Positions 58,174 through 64,000 of a stretch of 64,000 bases of DNA are shown here, piece by piece; position 1 is the stretch's first letter; each line of letters opens with the position of its first letter. Source of the DNA: an uncultured Bacteroidales bacterium. GTDB lineage: Bacteria; Bacteroidota; Bacteroidia; Bacteroidales; F082. Where the stretch lies: contig CALCYT010000033.1 in the NCBI GenBank assembly GCA_937906455.1, forward strand, positions 1 through 64,000. The letters run 5' to 3'. The notes under the pieces are model-generated. The model had not been told where the DNA came from. It made no database searches and was given only the letters and a program-made list of their open reading frames with translations. Position numbers and translations under genes: made by a program.

Positions 58174-59229
58174 ATGAAAAGGTCAATCATTATCATCGCA
58201 GCCGCCACAATGTTGCTAACCGCTTGTGCATCAAGCCATAACGTAATCAATGACGACGCCTATTACTCGCCATTCGACAAAGATTCTCAATTCGACCAGA
58301 CGCTCGTGACATCAAACTACGGCTATTTCAACTCAAATACCGTGAAGTCAGATAATCATAGTATCTACAAGGAATACGCAGTGACCGACAGCGTCGAGCG
58401 CGTGGTTGACACCGTTTTTATCGTGGAAGACAATCCCGAGACAGTCGTCACCCTTGAATTAGGCTCCAGCTTCGACTTCGGATGGCCTTATTCTTATTAC
58501 TACGGCTGGGATCCTTATTGGTATCCTTACTACAGCTACAGACCTTATTACTGGTCATATTCAAGCTTTTACTGGGGAATGTACATGGGATCATATTGGG
58601 GCTGGGGAGGCTACTATCCTTATCATCCACATCATCCGTATAATCCGTATCACCCGCATAATCCGAACGGATTCAACAACAGTCATCATGGCCCGATTCA
58701 TCACGGAGGAGGCATAGTGAATCCTATTAATAATAGGAGAAACAGCAACAATATAAGCCAGCCGTCGGAAACAACAAGAAAGTCGCAGTCAACAGTAAGA
58801 CCGACAAACACAAGTCGTCCGACAAACACAAGTCGTCAGACAAACACAAATCGTCAGTCAAACACAAATCGTCCGACAAGTACAAGCCGTCCGACAAGTA
58901 CAAGCCGTCCGACAAGTACAAGTCGTCCGACAAATACAAGCCGTCCGACAAGTACCACGACACAGCAGAACAAGAATTACACTCCGGCGAACAGCAACCG
59001 CCAGACGCGCTCAAGCTCAGAATATGTGAGGCCGAACAACACTTCAAGGCCAAACAACAACACCGTGAGACAAAACAACAGCCAGTCCAGCAGCTCCCGC
59101 TCATCGAGCAGCTCTTATTCATCACCAAGAAACAGCGGAGGCTCGGGCGGAGGCTCAGTCAGAAGCTCGGGAGGAAACTCAGGAGGAAACTCAGGAGGCG
59201 GCTCAAGAAGCGGAGGAGGCAGAAGATAA
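58174..59229 (+). CDS. lipoprotein with Tyr/Trp/Pro-rich and RPTNTS-repeat regions
   Basis: 351 residues. Signal peptide with lipobox LLTACAS (Cys18). Folded-looking part (about 19-95). Then a Tyr/Trp/Pro/His-rich stretch (about 98-180, e.g. YYYGWDPYWYPYYSYRPYYW), a Ser/Thr/Arg/Asn-rich repeat part (about 205-265) of five-residue units RPTNTS/RPTSTS, and a Ser/Gly/Arg-rich tail ending GGGRR. Low complexity after residue 95. Likely a surface-exposed or periplasmic lipoprotein; no enzyme motif. The FadL-like gene follows 50 bases downstream on the same strand. Function unknown. Confidence 0.75.
   Translation: MKRSIIIIAAATMLLTACASSHNVINDDAYYSPFDKDSQFDQTLVTSNYGYFNSNTVKSDNHSIYKEYAVTDSVERVVDTVFIVEDNPETVVTLELGSSFDFGWPYSYYYGWDPYWYPYYSYRPYYWSYSSFYWGMYMGSYWGWGGYYPYHPHHPYNPYHPHNPNGFNNSHHGPIHHGGGIVNPINNRRNSNNISQPSETTRKSQSTVRPTNTSRPTNTSRQTNTNRQSNTNRPTSTSRPTSTSRPTSTSRPTNTSRPTSTTTQQNKNYTPANSNRQTRSSSEYVRPNNTSRPNNNTVRQNNSQSSSSRSSSSSYSSPRNSGGSGGGSVRSSGGNSGGNSGGGSRSGGGRR
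58797..58965 (+). repeat. 15-base coding repeats (RPT-x-TS units)
   Basis: About 10 tandem units of cgtccgacaagtacaag type, each coding five residues, inside the lipoprotein gene. Near-identity of neighbouring units suggests recent slippage and possible length variation. Confidence 0.75.
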
Positions 59230-59279
59230 TTTTTGAAAATATGAGTTTATTAAGTAAATCGATTTAAATTTGATGAGTT

Positions 59280-60755
59280 ATGAAAAGGATATTATTGATA
59301 ATCACTATATTGGCACCAATGTTTTTGATGGCGCAGACCGAAAACGACATGCTTGACTTCTCGACAGTTTATTACCAGGGAACAGCAAAAAGCGCGGCTA
59401 TGGGCAACGCCATCGGCGCCGTAGGCTCTGATTTCTCGGCAATATCAATAAACCCCGCCGGTCTGGGCCTCTTCAGGAAATCGTATGTCGTCTGGACACC
59501 TGAGTTCTATTTCACCTCAACAGACTCGAAATACAAAGGCTCCAACGGCCTCGACCGCACCTTTAAAGTCCCGATGAACAACCTCGGACTCTCATGGACA
59601 CAGGAAATAAACGGAAACAAACTTAGCAGCATCAGTTTTGCGTTGGGAATCAACAAGTTGAACAATTTCACCTTCAACTCATACGCCAAAGGCTACAATG
59701 CTAACACATCTCTTGTTGATGCATATCTCTCAGAGATTATGAATAATAACATTACCGATGACTACGAACTGGAAGATTATTCTCCAAATGGCATGTTTCC
59801 ACTGTGGCAAACTTATCTCTTTGATTTTGATGAATATGGCAATTGTTTAAGCCCTGTTCCGCAAGGTGGTCTGAAGCAAGAGTATGGTATTTCTAAAGGC
59901 GGCACGGCAAAAGAATACTCCTTCGCATCCGGCTTTAATTTCAACGAGAAATTCTTCTTGGGAATATCAGTTGGCGTGCCATATTTCGACAGAACCGTGA
60001 CTATGGAATACAAGGAAACCAACCTCTCTAATGACGTTTTCAAGAACTGGAGACAGACTGAATACATCAAAAACTCCGGCTGGGGACTGAACGCCAAAAT
60101 CGGCGCCATCGTATATCCCGCGCAGTGGCTGCGTCTCGGTGTGGCATTCCACACGCCATCGTTATACGAGGTGACCGAGAGCTGGTACACCGACACAAAC
60201 TCATCATTCAGCGACGGCAACTACAGCTATCAGTCGCCGACAGGCACTTACGATTACACAGTGACCACCCCATGGCGGCTCAATGCCAATGCAGCCGTCA
60301 TTTTCGGCAACTTCGGCATGATCACAGGCGACTACGAATATGTCGATTACAGCAAGATGCGCGCCTCAAGCCATGACTATGATTATTCAGGGCTCAACGA
60401 TTACATCAGTGAGTTGTACAACAGCACGTCAAACATCAGGATAGGAACGGAATGGCGTTGGGAGACATTCGCTTTCAGAGCCGGATACGCCATCTACGGC
60501 AGCCCATACGGATTTGACAAAGAAGCGTTGCGAACCACTTCATACTCATGTGGTTTCGGCTACACATACCACGACTTCAGCATTGATATGGCATATGTCT
60601 TCAGTCAACGCAAAAACTCTTACGACCTCTATTCGCAATACTCGTTTTATCCGGCATACTATGGCGAAAACGGCGAGTTTGTGGACGAGACAACAATAAA
60701 AGAGACGACCAACATCAATCAGGTGGTCATCTCTTTTAAACTCAGATTAGACTGA
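59280..60755 (+). CDS. outer-membrane protein of the OmpP1/FadL type
   Basis: 491 residues with signal peptide MKRILLIITILAPMFLMAQ. The mature N-terminus AKSAAMGNAIGAVGSDFSAISINPAGLGLFRKS is the hallmark of the OmpP1/FadL/TodX family in Bacteroidota (repeated A-M-G-x-A and N-P-A-G motifs), followed by many amphipathic beta strands ending in VVISFKLRLD. It probably forms a barrel that lets hydrophobic compounds through the outer membrane, but the substrate is unknown. Follows the Tyr-rich lipoprotein; convergent with the zinc-ribbon gene 5 bases away. Confidence 0.82.
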   Translation: MKRILLIITILAPMFLMAQTENDMLDFSTVYYQGTAKSAAMGNAIGAVGSDFSAISINPAGLGLFRKSYVVWTPEFYFTSTDSKYKGSNGLDRTFKVPMNNLGLSWTQEINGNKLSSISFALGINKLNNFTFNSYAKGYNANTSLVDAYLSEIMNNNITDDYELEDYSPNGMFPLWQTYLFDFDEYGNCLSPVPQGGLKQEYGISKGGTAKEYSFASGFNFNEKFFLGISVGVPYFDRTVTMEYKETNLSNDVFKNWRQTEYIKNSGWGLNAKIGAIVYPAQWLRLGVAFHTPSLYEVTESWYTDTNSSFSDGNYSYQSPTGTYDYTVTTPWRLNANAAVIFGNFGMITGDYEYVDYSKMRASSHDYDYSGLNDYISELYNSTSNIRIGTEWRWETFAFRAGYAIYGSPYGFDKEALRTTSYSCGFGYTYHDFSIDMAYVFSQRKNSYDLYSQYSFYPAYYGENGEFVDETTIKETTNINQVVISFKLRLD

Positions 60756-60760
60756 TAGAA

Positions 60761-61549
60761 TCAGTTTTTCGCACCGTATTGGTCGATGATGTCTTGGTCA
60801 ACCAAGATACGTCCGCAGTATTCGCACACGATGATTTTCTTGTGGATGCGGATGTCGAGTTGGTGTTGCGGAGGGATTTTGTTAAAGCATCCGCCGCAAG
60901 CGTCACGTTCGATTTTCACTACCGCCAAGCCGTTTCTCGCGCCTTTTCTGATGCGTTTGTAGGCGGCGAGCAGACGATCTTCAATCAAAGCCTCGCTTTC
61001 TTTCGATCTCTCGACAAGTTCTTCCTCTTCTTTCTCAGTCTCCTCAACGATGGAATTGAGTTCCGACTGTTTCACCACGAGGTCGTTTTTACGATCGGCG
61101 AGTTTTTTCTCGGTTGCCTCGAGATTTGCCTTGATGTCTTCGATTTTTATTGTCGCCTCTTTGATTCTCTTTTCACAGAGCTGAATCTCAAGTGATTGAT
61201 ATTCAGTCTCTTTAGTCAAAGAATCGTATTCACGGCTGTTACGCACCTGGTTTTGTTGCTCCTCGTACTTCTTAATCAAAGCCTGTGTCTCTTTGATTTT
61301 GATTTTGTAGTTGGTGACATCGGTGTTGAATTTTTTCAGGTCAGTGTTGTAGTTCTCGATACGTGTTTCGAGACCGGCCACCTCGTCTTCAAGGTCTTGC
61401 ACTGCTTCCGGCAGCTCACCGCGCACGATGCGAATCCTATCTATCTTTGAATCAATCTGTTGCAGGGTGTAAAGTGCAACAAGCTTTCTTTCAACGGTAA
61501 CTTCAATCTGTTCTTCCTCGTTGAGTTTAATTTCTTGATTATCAGACAT
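60761..61549 (-). CDS. coiled-coil protein with C-terminal C4 zinc ribbon
   Basis: 262 residues, cytosolic. An almost continuous coiled coil (about 25-190, KLVALYTLQQIDSKIDRIRI ... KNDLVVKQSELNSIVEETEKEEEELVERS) is followed by a zinc ribbon with Cys pairs in DACGGCFNKIPPQ and IIVCEYCGRIL. Matches the zinc-ribbon (CdsZ/zf-RING_7) family, whose members are thought to be RNA- or nucleic-acid-linked. It is 18 bases after the Nif3-like gene in the same direction, a pairing that recurs in many bacteria. Confidence 0.88.
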   Translation of the reverse strand: MSDNQEIKLNEEEQIEVTVERKLVALYTLQQIDSKIDRIRIVRGELPEAVQDLEDEVAGLETRIENYNTDLKKFNTDVTNYKIKIKETQALIKKYEEQQNQVRNSREYDSLTKETEYQSLEIQLCEKRIKEATIKIEDIKANLEATEKKLADRKNDLVVKQSELNSIVEETEKEEEELVERSKESEALIEDRLLAAYKRIRKGARNGLAVVKIERDACGGCFNKIPPQHQLDIRIHKKIIVCEYCGRILVDQDIIDQYGAKN

Positions 61550-61567
61550 TTATATTAAATTTTATAT

Positions 61568-62362
61568 TTATACAAAATAGTTTATCGAGTTAGTTTTCAC
61601 GTTTGAAATTGAAACTGCAAAGTTACAAATTTTTTTTGAAATAGCATCAGCAATTAATTCTTTTGTAAATTGTTCCGTCTCGTAATGTCCGGCGTCAACC
61701 AAAAGAAGTTTGCCATCTGCCTCGAAAAAGTCGTGATATTTGACATCACCTGTGATGTAAGCGTCTGCTTTACAACGTTTTACGTTATCAAGCAAGAAAA
61801 ATCCCGAGCCGCCGCACACAGCCACTTTTTTTATTTTTTTACCTAAAAGTTCGGAATATCGAAGAGCTTTCGCGTTGAGATTATTTTTCACTAAAGCCAA
61901 AAATTCGGTCTCATCGAGTGCGTTTTCAAGTTCTCCCACCATGCCTCCGCCCGTCGTCACGTCTTCTTCAACCTGCATCGGCTCCAAAATCTCAAGGTTT
62001 TTCAGCCCTATTCTATCGGCGAGCCATTTGCTCACGCCGAGATAGCTGTTGTCGAGGTTGGTATGCATGCAAGCGATGGCGATGTCGTGTTTTATCGCTT
62101 TGATGACAGTCCTCTCAATTGTATTTTCAGGTAAAAGATGTTTCAATGGCCTATAAATCAACGGATGATGGCTTATCACGAGATGGAAGCCCTTTTCTAT
62201 CGCCTCATCGACCACGGCTTCAGTCACATCGAGAGCGATTAAAGCCTTGTCAACCAACATATTAGCATCTCCAACAAGGAGACCGGCGTTGTCCCACGAC
62301 TCCTGCCAGCTCAGCGGAGCGATGTCGGTTATGCAGCCTATAATTTCACTAACTTTATTCAT
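61568..62362 (-). CDS. Nif3-like dinuclear-metal protein
   Basis: 264 residues, cytosolic. Conserved motifs: WQESWDNAGLLVGD, HLVISHHPLIYRPLK (metal-binding His pair), ACMHTNLDNSYLGVSKWLAD, and the C-terminal YHDFFEADGKLLLVDAGHYETEQF with the His-x-x-x-Glu ligands. It lacks the central insertion of about 100 residues seen in the longer Bacteroidota/Bacillus forms, and resembles the E. coli YbgI length (247). The family forms hexamers with a two-metal site; a GTP cyclohydrolase I-like role has been proposed, but the cellular job is unsettled. First gene of the pair with the zinc-ribbon protein. Confidence 0.9.
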   Translation of the reverse strand: MNKVSEIIGCITDIAPLSWQESWDNAGLLVGDANMLVDKALIALDVTEAVVDEAIEKGFHLVISHHPLIYRPLKHLLPENTIERTVIKAIKHDIAIACMHTNLDNSYLGVSKWLADRIGLKNLEILEPMQVEEDVTTGGGMVGELENALDETEFLALVKNNLNAKALRYSELLGKKIKKVAVCGGSGFFLLDNVKRCKADAYITGDVKYHDFFEADGKLLLVDAGHYETEQFTKELIADAISKKICNFAVSISNVKTNSINYFV

Positions 62363-62419
62363 GTCGAAATTTTTTGCTAAAATAATAAAAATAATAATGT
62401 GTTGATTAAAAATATTTTG

Positions 62420-62427
62420 TATATTTG
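62420..62427 (+). promoter_or_regulatory. -7 box (TATATTTG) for lpxK
   Basis: TAnnTTTG match 19 bases before the ATG at 62446. It overlaps an in-frame TTG at 62425, which therefore cannot be the start. Confidence 0.7.
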
Positions 62428-62445
62428 TACGTTTTAATTAAACCT

Positions 62446-63495
62446 ATGAAAAGATTGCTTGCACCGGTATCATGGATTTATGCGATTGTGTTGTACATTC
62501 GCCACAAGCTATATGACTGGGGCATACTGAAATCGCGCAGTTTCAGCGTCCCCACAATCTGCATAGGGAACCTTGCCTTGGGTGGCACGGGCAAGACACC
62601 GCACACCGAATATCTGATAAGGATGTTGCGAGACAAAGTGAACGTGGCGGTTTTAAGCAGAGGCTACAGACGGAAGTCAAAGGGGTTCATTCTTGCCGAC
62701 GAAAACAGCACACACGAGCAAATTGGTGACGAGCCGCTTCAATATCGATTGAAATTCAACGACATAACTATCGCCGTTGACGAAGACAGGTGCGACGGTA
62801 TCTCAAAACTGATGCACTTGGAGAATCATCCCGACGTGGTGCTTCTTGACGACGCCTTCCAGCATCGGAAAATAAGGCCGGGGTTGAACGTGCTGCTCAC
62901 TGAATATTACAATCTGTACAAAAACGACATGCTTGTGCCGGCGGGACATCTGCGTGACATAAAAACAGCGGCAGACCGCGCTGACATCATCATAGTGACA
63001 AAATCGCCAAGGGTGTTGCTGCCATACGACAAACGCAACGTGATAAATGTCATAAATGCGAAACCTTATCAGAAGATTTTCTTCACTTATATTGATTTCC
63101 AACCACTTAAGCCTGTCAATGAAAAGGCAAAGAACATTAATTTCGAGGACATCAAATCAGTGTATCTGTTCTGCGGGATAGCTAATCCTTATACACTTGA
63201 AGATTATCTGAAAAGAAAGTTCAATACATTGATAATCAATTATTTCAGCGACCATCACTCATACAATGACAGCGATATTGACGAGATAATAAGCGGTTAC
63301 GACAGTGTGATTGGCAAAAATAAAATGATAGTGACAACAGAAAAAGATTTAATGCGTATAACAAATTCTTCCTATCTGAACAGATTCAACAACATACCTC
63401 TATTTGTCATCCCGATTGAGGTGAGATTCAACGACAATAAGGAAGAAGAAACTTTTAACAATTTGATTTTGAATTATGTTGGAAAAAATTCTTGA
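62446..63495 (+). CDS. lpxK: tetraacyldisaccharide 4'-kinase
   Basis: 349-residue inner-membrane kinase that phosphorylates the lipid A precursor at the 4' position, the sixth step of lipid A synthesis. Features: N-terminal hydrophobic helix (APVSWIYAIVLYIRHKLYDWG), P-loop GNLALGGTGKTPHTEYLI, VLLDDAFQHRKIRP and VVTTEKD-like IVTTEKDLMRI. The start ATG follows the promoter with a short leader. Its last 20 bases overlap the next gene (purine nucleoside phosphorylase), so the two are coupled. Confidence 0.94.
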   Translation: MKRLLAPVSWIYAIVLYIRHKLYDWGILKSRSFSVPTICIGNLALGGTGKTPHTEYLIRMLRDKVNVAVLSRGYRRKSKGFILADENSTHEQIGDEPLQYRLKFNDITIAVDEDRCDGISKLMHLENHPDVVLLDDAFQHRKIRPGLNVLLTEYYNLYKNDMLVPAGHLRDIKTAADRADIIIVTKSPRVLLPYDKRNVINVINAKPYQKIFFTYIDFQPLKPVNEKAKNINFEDIKSVYLFCGIANPYTLEDYLKRKFNTLIINYFSDHHSYNDSDIDEIISGYDSVIGKNKMIVTTEKDLMRITNSSYLNRFNNIPLFVIPIEVRFNDNKEEETFNNLILNYVGKNS

Positions 63496-64000
63496 GACAG
63501 TAGATTTTATCAAATCTAAGACAAATTTTTTTGAGCCTGAAGTGGGCATAGTGTTAGGCTCAGGCTTGGGCGGACTTGTGAATGTTATTGACACTCAATA
63601 TTCTATACCATATTCAGAGATTCCAAACTTCCCTATTTCGACGGTACAAGGTCATCAAGGCAGGCTGATAATGGGAACTTTGAGCGGGAGAAAGGTGATT
63701 GCCATGCAAGGTCGTTTCCATTATTATGAAGGCTACAGCACCAAGGAGGTCACATTCCCGATTCGAGTGCTTAAATATTTGGGAATCAAGCTGTTAGTGC
63801 TTTCAAACGCCAGCGGAGGCATCAACCCTGATTTCAGAGTGAGCGACATAATGTTCATCACCGACCATATCAACCTGCTACCGAATCCGTTGGTAGGCAA
63901 GAACGACGAGCGTATCGGGACACGTTTCCCTGAGATGAGTGAGGCATATAACAAAAACGTTATAGCTTTTGCCGACGAAATCGCCAAAGGGTTGAATATC
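63476..64000 (+). CDS. purine nucleoside phosphorylase (3' end outside window)
   Basis: The visible 175 residues match the trimeric PNP family, which splits inosine and guanosine to base and ribose-1-phosphate for salvage. Motifs: GIVLGSGLGGLV (phosphate loop), VQGHQGRLIMGTLSGRKVIAMQGRFHYYEGY (read in parts) and LLVLSNASGGINPDF. Starts at the ATG at 63476 inside the lpxK 3' end. The frame runs on to the window edge; the C-terminal half with the substrate-specificity residue is not seen. Confidence 0.92.
   Translation, partial: MLEKILETVDFIKSKTNFFEPEVGIVLGSGLGGLVNVIDTQYSIPYSEIPNFPISTVQGHQGRLIMGTLSGRKVIAMQGRFHYYEGYSTKEVTFPIRVLKYLGIKLLVLSNASGGINPDFRVSDIMFITDHINLLPNPLVGKNDERIGTRFPEMSEAYNKNVIAFADEIAKGLNI

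Noticed and set aside
58727..59128. Ser/Leu-rich minus-strand frame with LYLSDG repeats
   Set aside because: It is the complement of the RPTNTS coding repeats in the lipoprotein gene; repeat structure keeps both strands open by chance.

Overview
The window is chromosomal DNA from a member of the Bacteroidota, most likely the order Bacteroidales. The evidence is consistent. Many genes have a TAnnTTTG -7 promoter box. Several secreted proteins carry type IX secretion (T9SS) C-terminal sorting domains. The window also holds BACON, PEGA, BspA-type leucine-rich-repeat, C10-peptidase, DUF5606, DUF5618 and DUF2027/Smr proteins, an archaeal/eukaryotic-type prolyl-tRNA synthetase, and a tmRNA whose tag reads GENTYALAA. 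I cannot name a genus. No phage, insertion sequence, CRISPR array or integrase was seen. The window looks like a core chromosome with secreted-protein accessory genes between housekeeping blocks.

Layout. 1-9.6 kb, minus strand: a C10 cysteine protease fused to BspA repeats (cut by the left edge), an Omp28-like T9SS cargo protein, ilvE, a DUF5618 protein, a repeat-rich gap, a small secreted protein with a C-terminal anchor-like tail, and a methyltransferase. 10-14.1 kb, plus strand: htpG, lemA, a TPM-domain protein and ftsE. 14.1-24.5 kb: two overlapping glycosyltransferases and, diverging from them, murB; then a stand-alone ATPase, pyrD-pyrK, a DUF5606 protein, and purB followed by an MsbA-like ABC transporter. 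24.8-35.6 kb: lpdA-uvrA (overlapping by one base), a LysM glucosaminidase, rsmG, an M16 protease and an MFS transporter.

35.7-49.4 kb: two tandem paralogous secreted proteins, tRNA-Val and tRNA-Gly, a LOG-family protein coupled to a sigma-54 activator-like response regulator without a DNA-binding domain, the tmRNA, a three-gene operon of secreted or outer-membrane proteins of unknown function, tRNA-Arg and a DUF2027/Smr protein. 49.5-64 kb: a large duplicated-domain T9SS cargo, cdsA and psd (phospholipid synthesis), mazG, a PagL-like outer-membrane protein with a GIN-domain lipoprotein, proS, a Tyr/Trp-rich repeat lipoprotein with an OmpP1/FadL-like barrel, Nif3 with its zinc-ribbon partner, lpxK, and a purine nucleoside phosphorylase cut by the right edge.

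The least explained parts are: the three-gene operon at 42.3-48.2 kb; the small secreted protein with a long hairpin-bearing leader at 7.5-8.4 kb; the dispersed inverted repeat bounded by GTCATTTCGA; short stop-codon-rich tandem arrays that abut or form the ends of genes; and the response regulator that has lost its DNA-binding domain. Functions are inferred from recognisable motifs only; no database search was possible.
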